DNA of 39,084 nt. Source: a virus. The translations under genes were made by a program, and so were the position numbers. The notes under the pieces are model-generated. The model searched no databases. It was not told where the DNA came from and saw only the letters and a list, made by a program, of their open reading frames with translations. The stretch spans positions 1 through 39,084 of the IMG/VR virus record IMGVR_UViG_3300042332_001525. One strand, written 5' to 3'. Positions 22,557-31,065 of the stretch are shown here, piece by piece (within the stretch, counting starts at the first letter, position 1; each line of letters begins with the position of its first letter).

Positions 22557-23271
22557 GTTTTAAGTATTTTTCTAAATCATCTGGTATACCAACTGACCAA
22601 TGTTTAGATTGGTCAATATGGTATACACCTATTTTTTTATTTTCACCTATCATTTCATTATATGTTGGCGCTATGTAAAATTCATTATTAACTCTTATAT
22701 TTTTATTAACCATTGATTCAACTGAAGTTACGAAATCAGAACCTTTTTTCCAAAAATGAATTCCATTAAGTGAATACTCACTTATTATCTGTTTCTCAGC
22801 AAATAATATAGCATCACCATTTTTATCCAATTTAACATAACTATTTTTCTCTGTTAAGACATTGTATGTTACAACAATACCATCTTTATTTGTTTCTTTT
22901 AATGTCTTATGAAAATCTTTTGAATCCCATTCCATTATTTGGTCACAATTTGTAACAATTAATGGGTTGTCATTATTAATTAATTCTTTCGCTAATAAAA
23001 CACTACTAGCTGGACCTTCAGTTAAATAATCTATTTCTATTATTTTTGGATTATTGACTATTACGTTTAACAATTTAATCAATTCATTACTTTGGCCTTC
23101 ATGGTTATTAACTATAAAAATAAATTCACCCTCAATTCCGATTGAATTTATCGCTAATTCAATCATTCTTTTTTCACCAATTTTAATCATTGGTTTAATC
23201 TCATCATAACCTTTTATTTTAAAACGATTACCAAGACCAGCCATTGGGATTACTATATTAATTTTCATCAT
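22543..23271 (-). CDS. Sugar-phosphate nucleotidyltransferase
   Basis: The protein has about 243 residues from the ATG at 23271 (a second ATG follows immediately). NIVIPMAGLGNRFKIKGYDEIKPMIKIG is the nucleotide-binding signature (G-x-G-x-R-F and the Lys of KP) of the family that makes NDP-sugars from NTP and sugar-1-phosphate. LIVTNCDQIM (about 110) has the Asp that binds metal, and GIHFWKKG and EFYIAP are later family blocks. It differs from GlmU and RmlA in lacking extra domains. In the operon it sits between the WavE-like gene and the cupin. It probably activates the sugar made by RLP/cupin neighbours. The base and sugar are not predictable. Confidence 0.88.
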   Translation of the reverse strand: MMKINIVIPMAGLGNRFKIKGYDEIKPMIKIGEKRMIELAINSIGIEGEFIFIVNNHEGQSNELIKLLNVIVNNPKIIEIDYLTEGPASSVLLAKELINNDNPLIVTNCDQIMEWDSKDFHKTLKETNKDGIVVTYNVLTEKNSYVKLDKNGDAILFAEKQIISEYSLNGIHFWKKGSDFVTSVESMVNKNIRVNNEFYIAPTYNEMIGENKKIGVYHIDQSKHWSVGIPDDLEKYLKHANL

Positions 23272-23869
23272 TACATAAATTATGTTCAAATAATTTGTGA
23301 TGTTTATAATCTTTTATATGAATATTTCTTTTTAACCAGACAATATCATTATCATCATTTAAACAACCCCCAAATAAATTTATATTTATTATATTTTTTC
23401 TGTTAATATTTGATGTTATAATAGCTTCGGCATGTGTTGAATTACTTTCATCAAAATCCCAAATACTGACCATAGTATCAATATCTGATTCCATAACATA
23501 GTCAACATAAGAACTAGGTCTATATGGTAACTGATTATGAAAAAATAAAATATTAACACCTTCGGTTAATAGTGTAATTAACTTTTTAGGGTTTGTTGGT
23601 ATCATATCACTTCTCCATTTGAAAACTCTTTGATACCCAAGTTCTTTTGCTTTTTCAATACCTTTATTTGTAGTTAACTGTTGTAATTTTATATTCCCAA
23701 CACCTTTTTCATGCGGTACGTCATTAAATATAACAATATCATTATCACTATATCTTGATTCACTACCTTTCCATGTTGACCAAATCAAATTATACCCATC
23801 CCAAGCTTTTTTTAATTCTTCCACATTATTAGATGGTCCTTGTATTATTATAACTAATTTATTATTCAT
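23258..23869 (-). CDS. WavE-like glycosyltransferase
   Basis: The protein has 204 residues from the ATG at 23869; an in-frame TTG two codons earlier is less likely. IIIQGPSNNVEELKKAWDGYNLIWSTWKGSE (about 7-37) and FKWRSDMIPTNPKKL (about 85-99, R-S-D-M as metal/donor region) are typical of WavE enzymes, first described in Vibrio LPS core synthesis. The downstream part, DFDESNSTHAEAIITSNINRKNIININLFGGC, resembles the acceptor end of that family. No membrane segment. It overlaps both neighbours slightly (epimerase upstream, nucleotidyltransferase downstream), so it is part of the same compact sub-operon. Confidence 0.78.
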   Translation of the reverse strand: MNNKLVIIIQGPSNNVEELKKAWDGYNLIWSTWKGSESRYSDNDIVIFNDVPHEKGVGNIKLQQLTTNKGIEKAKELGYQRVFKWRSDMIPTNPKKLITLLTEGVNILFFHNQLPYRPSSYVDYVMESDIDTMVSIWDFDESNSTHAEAIITSNINRKNIININLFGGCLNDDNDIVWLKRNIHIKDYKHHKLFEHNLCNDEN

Positions 23870-24905
23870 GTACAACTAATAAAGACTTTATCCATTCATA
23901 TGATTTTTCTAAACCTTTAATTAAAGGTTCTGAAACTGACCAACCAATTTTTTCGTTATATAGTTTGTTGTCTGAGTTTCTTCCCTTAACACCAGTTGGA
24001 CATTTATGACCATACTTTGTAATAAATTCATCACCGTAAATATTTTTTATTGTTATATTTTTATCAGATAGTTTTATAACCATTTCAGCTAATTGATTGA
24101 TGGTTACCATCTCCTCAGAACCTATATTAACTGGTCCTGTAAAATCACTATTCATAAGTCTTAAAACAGCTTCAACACATTCATCAATATACAAAAATGA
24201 ACGAGTTTGACTACCGTCACCCCATACTTCTAAAACACCACCATCTGGTGTTTCTGAAGCTTTTCTACACATAGCAGCTGGTGCTTTTTCTTTACCACCT
24301 TTCCAAGTACCTTGAGGGCCGAATATATTATGAAATCTAGCAATTCTAACTTGCAAACCATAATTTCTCATAAAAGATAAAAACAATCTTTCACTAAATA
24401 ATTTTTCCCAACCATATTCTGAATCTGGATTAGCTGGATATGCTGAAGATTCTTCGCAATTAGGGTTATTAGGGTCTAATTGGTTGTGTTCTGGGTACAT
24501 GCAAGCTGAAGATGAATAAAAAACTTTCTTAACGTTTTTTAAAACAGCTTCTTTGGCAACATTTAGGTTTATCATTGCTGAATTATGCATTACATCGGCA
24601 TCATGTTCACCAGTAAAAATATAACCAGCACCACCCATATCGGCAGCTAGTTGATACACTTCGTCAAAAGAATTTTCTTTATCTTTTAAAGAAGATTGAT
24701 TAGGAGCCATCATTATTTTAGACACCAACATAGGGTCTCTCAAATCACCAACAATAAACTCGTTTGAGATATCATCTAAATTAAAGTATTCGTGTTTTTT
24801 AAGGTCAACAATTCTAACCCAATGACCTTCTGATTTTAATCTTTTTGCTAAGTGACCACCAATAAAACCACCACCACCTAATATTAATATTTTTTTTAAT
24901 ACCAT
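23862..24905 (-). CDS. GDP-mannose 3,5-epimerase-like SDR enzyme
   Basis: The protein has 347 residues. ILGGGGFIGGHLA (8-20) is the NAD-binding Rossmann motif, and YGWEK (Y164, K168) is the catalytic SDR pair. AADMGGAGYI, SSACMYPE (C135), FHNIFGPQGTWKGGKEKAPAA (about 191-211, with K207) and EVWGDGSQTRSFLYIDECVEAVLRL closely follow plant GDP-mannose 3,5-epimerase, including the Cys and Lys acid/base pair of its 3,5-epimerisation. That enzyme makes GDP-L-galactose (and GDP-L-gulose). Related bacterial enzymes may use other NDP-sugars, so the substrate is inferred. The length fits the family (about 350-375). It overlaps FkbM-like and WavE genes. Confidence 0.85.
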   Translation of the reverse strand: MVLKKILILGGGGFIGGHLAKRLKSEGHWVRIVDLKKHEYFNLDDISNEFIVGDLRDPMLVSKIMMAPNQSSLKDKENSFDEVYQLAADMGGAGYIFTGEHDADVMHNSAMINLNVAKEAVLKNVKKVFYSSSACMYPEHNQLDPNNPNCEESSAYPANPDSEYGWEKLFSERLFLSFMRNYGLQVRIARFHNIFGPQGTWKGGKEKAPAAMCRKASETPDGGVLEVWGDGSQTRSFLYIDECVEAVLRLMNSDFTGPVNIGSEEMVTINQLAEMVIKLSDKNITIKNIYGDEFITKYGHKCPTGVKGRNSDNKLYNEKIGWSVSEPLIKGLEKSYEWIKSLLVVHE

Positions 24906-25534
24906 TTTTTTGAATCGTTACTAATTTCGTATTTTACGTTATTTTTATTTAATATTTCATAAGAATTTTCTTTATTAGATATCCATGTTTTATACGTTTC
25001 TTCTTTTACGTATTTTTTATTTACCCACCAATCTTCATAATAATCATTAGGATAATCTTTATGTGATACATCAGCACAAACTAAAACATACCCCATATTT
25101 GTTAACAAATTTCTTTGAGGAATTTTTTCATGCGTTACATAATTGTCACCTAAGTGTGAATCATGTTCAATTGTTATTACTTTAAATTCATAACTAGTAT
25201 TTAAAATTATTTCCAACAATTTATATCTATCACCTAATTTTTCCATATCTAAGCTTAGATAGTCAATAATATTGGTCTCATAATATTTTGATAATAATTC
25301 GTTATAGTTTTGTTTAAAACAATCACATTTGACAAATGGGTTTTTTCTTTCACTCCATTCTTTTTGATAATCATTGATGTCTAAAGATAAACCAGTCCAA
25401 CCATTTTGTTCTAGTAAATAGGTGTTATTTATATTTTTAGGTAGGTAACAACCTAAATCTAAAAAAGTACCGTTTTGTTTTTTTAATAAATTAAAGACAA
25501 ATAAATCTTGTCCACATTGAGAAAAAGAAATCAT
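24896..25534 (-). CDS. FkbM-like methyltransferase
   Basis: The protein has 212 residues. ISFSQCGQDLFVFNLLKKQNGTFLDLGCYLPKNINNTYLLE (about 2-42) is the SQ-x-G-Q-D and SAM-binding motif of this family (D-L-G-C). SLDINDYQKEW and IDYLSLDMEKLGDRYKLLEI (about 88-107) form the second block. At the end, EDWWVNKKY is family-like. It lies between the small methyltransferase (14-base gap) and the epimerase (10-base overlap). It probably O-methylates a sugar hydroxyl or carboxyl of the glycan. Confidence 0.8.
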   Translation of the reverse strand: MISFSQCGQDLFVFNLLKKQNGTFLDLGCYLPKNINNTYLLEQNGWTGLSLDINDYQKEWSERKNPFVKCDCFKQNYNELLSKYYETNIIDYLSLDMEKLGDRYKLLEIILNTSYEFKVITIEHDSHLGDNYVTHEKIPQRNLLTNMGYVLVCADVSHKDYPNDYYEDWWVNKKYVKEETYKTWISNKENSYEILNKNNVKYEISNDSKKWY

Positions 25535-25548
25535 AAAATAGAATAAAA

Positions 25549-26133
25549 TTAATAACAGTTATAATTACCATAAACACAATCAGCAGTATGAAATTTTTCA
25601 GTAGAACCGTTATACAATTTTACCGAATCACCAAAATATTTAACATATTCTTCAAATGTAAATGAGTGTGGGTGATGAGTTTCTATTGGTGTATTTATTG
25701 GTTCAAAAAATCTAATAATTTTAGCATTCTTTTTGCATTTTTCAACAAATAAATCTGGGTCTATAATATGTTGTAAAACATTAAACAACCATATTTCATC
25801 AACTTTTGGTGATTCACAATCTTCATAAATTTCTCTTATAAATGTTATTTTTTTATCACCATAAAGTTCTTCACTATCTTCATATATAGTTGGTTCGACT
25901 ATATATGAAGGACCATAATTGTTACAATATAATAAAGCAGCTATTCTAGCTGGACCAATTTCTAATATAGTTTTATTTTTTAAGTCCAACTCAATGTCTA
26001 AATATCTAAAATAAAAATCATAAATATCTTTCCATCTATCTAACGCAATATCAGTACTGTCATGAGTATGATGTAATTTTTCTTCTTGTTGAGCTAAATC
26101 CCAACGTTCTTTGTTAATAGAATTTTTTACCAT
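25549..26133 (-). CDS. Class I SAM-dependent methyltransferase
   Basis: The protein has 194 residues. The motif I strand-loop is TILEIGPARIAALLY (about 54-68, E-x-G-x-x), with an E in VEPTIYED as the acidic ribose contact, and VDEIWLFNVLQHIIDPDLFVEKC as motif IV/V region. A C-terminal Cys/Tyr/Asn-rich tail ends in GNYNCY. Methyl acceptor is unknown, though surrounding genes make a sugar or glycan substrate likely. It starts three bases after the upstream FkbM gene stop. Confidence 0.8.
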   Translation of the reverse strand: MVKNSINKERWDLAQQEEKLHHTHDSTDIALDRWKDIYDFYFRYLDIELDLKNKTILEIGPARIAALLYCNNYGPSYIVEPTIYEDSEELYGDKKITFIREIYEDCESPKVDEIWLFNVLQHIIDPDLFVEKCKKNAKIIRFFEPINTPIETHHPHSFTFEEYVKYFGDSVKLYNGSTEKFHTADCVYGNYNCY

Positions 26134-26136
26134 TTT

Positions 26137-26730
26137 TTATTTGTTTTTTAAAACCCAATTTTCCCAAACAAACGGAAATCTCCATGATAATTCATGAGTT
26201 TCTGAAAGTTTTTGAACCAAGTTATTATAATTATTATTTTCTTCTTCATCAAATAAGTGAAATTGTACTTGTAAGTTTTTAATTTTACTTATATTTTTCG
26301 TATCAATTAATTCTTCCAATATTTGGTATTCAGCCCCTTCAACGTTAATTTTCATTAAATCAATATTATCATGTTTAATTAAATTAAAAATTTGACTAGC
26401 TGAAATCGCTTCAGATTCAAAATTTGATTCTTCGTAAAAAATAGAAGCTTCAGATTCAAAAACACCTAATTTTATTTTTTCTTTTTTATCAGAAACAGCA
26501 ACACAAAAAGTATTGTAACCTTTTTCTGTTAATTCATTACAAAATTGTGGTACCACTTCAAAACAATAAATTTTTGGTGAATATCTATTTTTTATTAAAT
26601 CAGACCAATGACCATGTCTAGCACCTAAATCTACTACTATAGAATCATTGTTTAAATTATAATTTACACGATAAGTATTATCGCCATTTTCTTGCCTCCA
26701 TTGTGTGTCATCTGACGGTTTTATTTTCAT
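26137..26730 (-). CDS. FkbM-family methyltransferase
   Basis: The protein has 197 residues. IVVDLGARHGHWSDLI (about 31-46) is SAM motif I, IYCFEVVPQFCNEL the acidic second motif, and IDLMKINVEGAEYQILEELI (about 123-142) the FkbM signature. The end (SWRFPFVWENWVLKNK) is aromatic. It overlaps the GT2 gene upstream by four bases. Role as for the other FkbM-like genes: O-methylation of a surface sugar. Confidence 0.85.
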   Translation of the reverse strand: MKIKPSDDTQWRQENGDNTYRVNYNLNNDSIVVDLGARHGHWSDLIKNRYSPKIYCFEVVPQFCNELTEKGYNTFCVAVSDKKEKIKLGVFESEASIFYEESNFESEAISASQIFNLIKHDNIDLMKINVEGAEYQILEELIDTKNISKIKNLQVQFHLFDEEENNNYNNLVQKLSETHELSWRFPFVWENWVLKNK

Positions 26731-27497
26731 ATCATATTTCTATTTTCAACAAATTTGTTACCATATAACAAATCTTTATGTTTTTCTAATATTTTAGCAG
26801 CGTTTACATAAACTAATTCATTATGCAAACTTTGATTTTTTTGTCTAGTAGTACCCCAATTAGGGTCTGATGTATAATCTATCCAATACAAACCAGATAC
26901 TTTACCCAATTCTTTGAACGCTCTCATTGAGATATCCATGTCATCATAATTTTGCGGAGCAAAATATTCATCTAAAAAATTTAGTTTTACGACATCTCTA
27001 TAATCATACATCAACGGTCCCCTATTTGCATATTCTCTAGCGTAAAATATATCTCTAGCACATTCTGTATTTCTAGCAATATCAATATAGTTTATCTGTT
27101 TTGTTGATTCGTTATAGATATTATTATGTGCAACAAATGATGTCACAGCAAAAACGTCATCAAATTTTAAAAATGGTTGTAACATTCTTAAATCAAAATC
27201 TTTTTCGTTGATAACCATGTCGTCTTGTAATAAAACAACATAATTATTTTGAACCATTTTTAGACCAGCATTGTTAGCCTTTGTTTCAAACACATTTTCT
27301 GTGTAAACATAATCAATTTTCTTGTCAGATACTCGGTCTAAAACGTTTTTGACTAAACTTTCACTATTATCAGTACAACCATCAAAAACAACTATTATCT
27401 GGTCATTTAATGAAGATAGATTATCAACTAATGAATTACAAACTCTTTCAGCTAAAGATTCTTTATTGTGTATCGTTAATAAACAACTTGTTTTCAT
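26727..27497 (-). CDS. Glycosyltransferase, GT2-like
   Basis: The protein has 256 residues. SCLLTIHNKESLAERVCNSL (3-22) and IIVVFDGCTDNSESLVKNVL (about 34-53) form the GT2 donor strand and D-G-C/S-T-D motif. NYVVLLQDDMVI (about 85-96) is the D-x-D equivalent, and APQNYDDMDISMRAF (about 200-214) resembles the ED-catalytic-base block. It overlaps neighbours by four bases on both sides. No membrane segment. Donor and acceptor unknown. Confidence 0.85.
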   Translation of the reverse strand: MKTSCLLTIHNKESLAERVCNSLVDNLSSLNDQIIVVFDGCTDNSESLVKNVLDRVSDKKIDYVYTENVFETKANNAGLKMVQNNYVVLLQDDMVINEKDFDLRMLQPFLKFDDVFAVTSFVAHNNIYNESTKQINYIDIARNTECARDIFYAREYANRGPLMYDYRDVVKLNFLDEYFAPQNYDDMDISMRAFKELGKVSGLYWIDYTSDPNWGTTRQKNQSLHNELVYVNAAKILEKHKDLLYGNKFVENRNMI

Positions 27498-28255
27498 TTC
27501 AGTAAGTATTTTGCTTTTTCAATACATTCACCCTTTCTGTCAAATAAATGGTCAACATATGGGTATGCTTCGATAACGTTATAATTGTATTTATTAAACA
27601 CCCAATTGTTAGCCGTTTGTTCACAACAGTGGTATATTTTACTATCAACATCTGTAACATCTGAAATATCAACCGAAATCATTTTATCCATAATATCTTT
27701 AGCGTCTTCCTTTTGAAATGTCACTGGTAAACCAAAAATACCTAAATTGTAGATTTTAAAATCAGTGTTGTTTAGAACTTCGTTACAAATTTTAATTTCA
27801 CCCCATCTAACATCACCATTTTTAACTATTCTTTCATATTTCCAAACTAAAATGTTATTCAAATTTATTTCTGGTAATTTTTCAATAAAAATTAAATCAT
27901 TATCAATTTTAATCGTATATTCACTATCAGATTTAGCATAATTAATAAAATCGTTTAACACCGTAAAACTATATTTCAAATCATTACCATATTGTTTTAG
28001 ATTTTCAGAATAATCAATATAAACAATTCTATCTTGGTCAATATTATATTTGGCCATTTTTTCTTTCATTGCTAAAACATTATCTGTGTATAAATGTAAT
28101 GTTTCCTTAGGGTTTTTGTAAATAAACGTTGCATATGAAGCTGATGAGTATTCTAAAATAAACTCATTGTTTTTATAAACATCGTAAGCCCATTTCCTTC
28201 CAATTTCTGACATTTTTTGTAAGTCATAACTATAATTTAACGCTATAAATTTCAT
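27494..28255 (-). CDS. Probable GT-A glycosyltransferase
   Basis: The protein has 253 residues. It has a Rossmann-like start (FIALNYSYDLQKM) and, at about residues 112-121, SEYTIKIDNDLIF, with D-N-D as a DxD-like metal motif. Other parts (WKYERIV; YHCCEQTANNWVF) are not family-diagnostic. The overall layout matches small GT-A enzymes found in phage and bacterial polysaccharide clusters, and its neighbours are clear glycosyltransferases. It overlaps both neighbours by four bases. Confidence 0.55.
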   Translation of the reverse strand: MKFIALNYSYDLQKMSEIGRKWAYDVYKNNEFILEYSSASYATFIYKNPKETLHLYTDNVLAMKEKMAKYNIDQDRIVYIDYSENLKQYGNDLKYSFTVLNDFINYAKSDSEYTIKIDNDLIFIEKLPEINLNNILVWKYERIVKNGDVRWGEIKICNEVLNNTDFKIYNLGIFGLPVTFQKEDAKDIMDKMISVDISDVTDVDSKIYHCCEQTANNWVFNKYNYNVIEAYPYVDHLFDRKGECIEKAKYLLK

Positions 28256-28926
28256 GGTATAAAGTTATTACAATTTATTTTATTGTCAAGACTAGTATTA
28301 AAATTTAACCCATGTTTTACGATTAAATTGGTTAATACGCTTTGGTCATTTCTATGAAATTGCCAATTTGGGAAGTTCTCACCGTACAAATTTTCTTCGT
28401 TATCAATTATGGGTTTTACGCTACAATAGTGTAGATAGTCTTTTAATAATGCTATCATTTGTTCTGTTTTTTTAAAAATTAAAAAACCAGCTTCCATTTG
28501 TGATGTTTCATGATAAACTGTGGTATCACAATCCATTAATATAAAACAATCTCTTTTTGAACATATTTTTTGTTGCCATCTTATACCACCCCAATTTGTA
28601 AAATAATAATCATTGGTGGTTGAGTATGATATTATATCGTTAACATCCATATTTATCAAATCACCAGAATCAGTATAAACTAATACATCACCATAATTCA
28701 TTTTTTCAAAAGTGTCTAAAATTATCTTTGGTTTCCACAACCAATAACCATCACCAGTTTGGCAATCTAAAATCTCTTTATTTTTTTCATAAAACTTACC
28801 AGTTTTTACTTCTTCAGACCTATAACCTATTATTTTTTGAAAACCTCTTTCTGAAAAATAATTTTTTAAAAAATCTTCACGTTGTCTAAATTTTTCATTT
28901 GTATAAAAACATAAAAAAACTTCCAT
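28252..28926 (-). CDS. Probable glycosyltransferase (GT-A type, capsule-like)
   Basis: The protein has about 224 residues from the ATG at 28926, one base after the upstream stop; a GTG at 28941 would overlap it. The sequence GDGYWLWKPKIILDTFEKMNYGDVLVYTDSGDLINM (about 58-93) follows the G-Y-W-x-W-K-P ... D-x-x-x-Y-x-D-x-G-D pattern of GT-A glycosyltransferases found in capsule loci, with YTDSGD as donor/metal motif. ETSQMEAGFLIFKKT and FHRNDQSVLTNLI (about 142-210) are later family-like blocks. No membrane segment. Confidence 0.65.
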   Translation of the reverse strand: MEVFLCFYTNEKFRQREDFLKNYFSERGFQKIIGYRSEEVKTGKFYEKNKEILDCQTGDGYWLWKPKIILDTFEKMNYGDVLVYTDSGDLINMDVNDIISYSTTNDYYFTNWGGIRWQQKICSKRDCFILMDCDTTVYHETSQMEAGFLIFKKTEQMIALLKDYLHYCSVKPIIDNEENLYGENFPNWQFHRNDQSVLTNLIVKHGLNFNTSLDNKINCNNFIP

Positions 28927-28927
28927 A

Positions 28928-29626
28928 TTAGTAAGTACCACGTTTGTTTAAATCAATGTTATTTTCGTATAAAATTGACCCCAATTCTTTTGAGTATTCA
29001 GACATTATCCATCTGCCTTTAACCAAAGCAGTTGCAATATAAGGATATACATTTGTATCGTAGTGGTTACCACCTCTTTTTGGTTCATTATCGTAATGGT
29101 AAGCACCTTTCATACCCATATGATTCATTGTATACGTATATTTAGATGTTTCTAACCATTTATCCTCTTTCACAGCCTCCATTAAAGCTATATAATCACT
29201 TGTGCGCCATATAGTGGCTTGCATAGCAAAAACGAAAGGATTAGAAGGTTCTATTTCGAATAGAGTATCCGATAGTTTTATATCACCTAATTGACCAGAT
29301 TTTATAAGTCTGACAAACGAATAGTCTGGGTTGTTTTTTAAAAAATTAACATATTCATTTAATTTATCTTCATTAACATTATCATATAAGAAAAAATCTT
29401 CTTGTAAATATATAAAATACTCACAATCGAATTTCTTCAGAGCATTAATCCAAACTTTATAATATGGGTCTTTATTGTCGTATATAAACATATCAGATAT
29501 GTTTATGTTTTCGACCTCTTTATCACTAATCATATAAAGAGGTATGTTTGTATGTTTCTTAATTTGATTTTGAAACGTATTCCAAAGGTCGGAACAATTT
29601 GTGTTGGTGTAAGCTACTTGTACCAT
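28928..29626 (-). CDS. Probable GT-A glycosyltransferase
   Basis: The protein has 232 residues. CEYFIYLQEDFFLYDNVNEDKLNEY (about 69-93) contains the Y-L-Q-E-D-F motif, an acidic DxD equivalent of several small GT-A families. The first strand (QVAYTNTNCSDLW) and a late MNHMGMKGAYHYDNEPKRGGNHYD segment add Asp/His-rich potential donor or metal contacts. It starts one base after the GT-D gene stop. The assignment depends on this motif and context, so only moderate confidence. Confidence 0.55.
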   Translation of the reverse strand: MVQVAYTNTNCSDLWNTFQNQIKKHTNIPLYMISDKEVENINISDMFIYDNKDPYYKVWINALKKFDCEYFIYLQEDFFLYDNVNEDKLNEYVNFLKNNPDYSFVRLIKSGQLGDIKLSDTLFEIEPSNPFVFAMQATIWRTSDYIALMEAVKEDKWLETSKYTYTMNHMGMKGAYHYDNEPKRGGNHYDTNVYPYIATALVKGRWIMSEYSKELGSILYENNIDLNKRGTY

Positions 29627-29627
29627 A

Positions 29628-30347
29628 TTAAAAAGTTGAAATCATTCTGCTATATACGGAATTTTTGTCCATATATGGTCTTGTTTTATATCCATGAACA
29701 AATTCGTCTATCGATGAACCAACATCAATATATGAATTATTAGGGTTATTAGTATATAAATTATGAATTATTATTTCTGAAACTGGGCCACAAGAAATAA
29801 AAAACAATTCGTTTATTTTGTTTTTATATTTTTCTAATAGTTCATCCATAAAATATTCGTTATTATCTTCCCAAAAATTAATACAATCATTTGGAAACGG
29901 TGTAATACTGGAGACAGTAAATGGGAAATTTTCTTTTTTAGCTTTGTAGTTGCAAATTAAATGTACAGGTCTTTTAAGTAGATTGTATTTTTCTATTGTT
30001 TTTTGGTAGTTGTAATTTATCCAAAGATTTACAAATGTTATGTTTTCATCTTTTTGTTTGATGTTTGATTTTAAAAAATTGTAATCACCTATATTGTCAG
30101 TAACTGAAGAAATAGCGTAGTAGTAATTATCTTCAGTATGGTTTAAAGTCTCTAATAAATCTTTACCAACTTTTGTTAAACCTAAAGGTGCTGACCACTT
30201 ATCTACTATCGATGCTTGTGTTACGGAACCAATAGCATTTCCATTCATTAACATAACCTCACCATCAGCATATCTTGTAAAAGTAAAATTTTCACCTTTT
30301 TCAATCATAAACCAAAATTTTTCAAAATCAACATTAAATTTTTCCAT
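29628..30347 (-). CDS. GT-D-fold glycosyltransferase-like protein
   Basis: The protein has 239 residues. FTFTRYADGEVMLMNG (about 21-36) is the F-x-x-x-R-Y-x-D-G-E motif of GT-D (DUF1792) enzymes, in which the D-G-E acidic residues bind metal or donor. LFFISCGPVSEIIIHNLYTNNPNNSYIDVGSSIDEF (about 187-222) is the C-terminal block of that fold. The fold was first defined for a glucosyltransferase that extends O-glycans on streptococcal serine-rich adhesins, so protein O-glycans are one acceptor type. It overlaps the upstream GT2 by 14 bases. Confidence 0.75.
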   Translation of the reverse strand: MEKFNVDFEKFWFMIEKGENFTFTRYADGEVMLMNGNAIGSVTQASIVDKWSAPLGLTKVGKDLLETLNHTEDNYYYAISSVTDNIGDYNFLKSNIKQKDENITFVNLWINYNYQKTIEKYNLLKRPVHLICNYKAKKENFPFTVSSITPFPNDCINFWEDNNEYFMDELLEKYKNKINELFFISCGPVSEIIIHNLYTNNPNNSYIDVGSSIDEFVHGYKTRPYMDKNSVYSRMISTF

Positions 30348-31065
30348 ATCTTACTAATTTAAAACCATCGTTAATTAATTTTTTATGGTACCAATCCATA
30401 TATCTTATATTATCTTCATTTAATGACAATGCGTTTTTTTCAGTACCCATTTCCCATCCTTTTGTGCTACCCCACATTTGTTTATTGTTTTCTGGATGAG
30501 GTGGTACATAAGTATTTAACCCTAAATATTTTTGTAACATATATGAAAAATGCATGTCTTCACCAACAGTTGTTAAATTAATTGGTGGTAGTTCTCTCCA
30601 GTATGTTGATAACCATTCTCTTTTAAAAAACCAAGCATGTCCAACAATATCAACTTGGATTGTTTCTGGATTATTTATGTCAGTCCAACCAAATCTTGTA
30701 TTAGGTCTATAGCTATTAGGTGTGTCATATATTAAACCAACAGTACCTAATAACCCTTCATGTTTTTTCATTGTTTCAAGACAATTTTCAAACCACATAT
30801 CTCCTGGTATTGTATCATCATCAAAGATACAAATGTATTCTGTTTTTGCATTTAAAGCAAAAGCAAATCTAGCCCAAACACCTAGGTTAATGTTTGAAGA
30901 AGCTGTAATTAAAGTATCAGTTAATTCTTTATCAAAACCTTCAGTATTATTTTGCCAAAGCATAATGTCTTTTGGTTTTATCGTTTGATTTCTGATAGCA
31001 TCAACTTGTTCTTTTAAGAACTGAGGACGTTTAAAACCATTTAATATAGCTGTTATCTGACTCAT
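30334..31065 (-). CDS. Glycosyltransferase, GT2-like
   Basis: The protein has 243 residues. ITAILNGFKRPQFLKEQVDAIRNQTIKPKDIMLWQNN (about 4-40) is a textbook GT2 beginning, and TEYICIFDDDTIPGDMWFENCL (about 75-96) the DxD block. GEDMHFSYMLQKYLGLNTYVPP (about 168-189) resembles the acceptor-side ED motif. No membrane segment. The start overlaps the 31062-32075 gene by four bases. Confidence 0.88.
   Translation of the reverse strand: MSQITAILNGFKRPQFLKEQVDAIRNQTIKPKDIMLWQNNTEGFDKELTDTLITASSNINLGVWARFAFALNAKTEYICIFDDDTIPGDMWFENCLETMKKHEGLLGTVGLIYDTPNSYRPNTRFGWTDINNPETIQVDIVGHAWFFKREWLSTYWRELPPINLTTVGEDMHFSYMLQKYLGLNTYVPPHPENNKQMWGSTKGWEMGTEKNALSLNEDNIRYMDWYHKKLINDGFKLVRYGKI

Noticed and set aside
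20399-24905. Bacterial contamination joined to phage sequence.
   Set aside because: The AT-rich composition and AATAAT/ATTAAT start context continue without a break from tail genes through the sugar genes to dUTPase, and overlaps chain the genes together; read-level checks were not possible.
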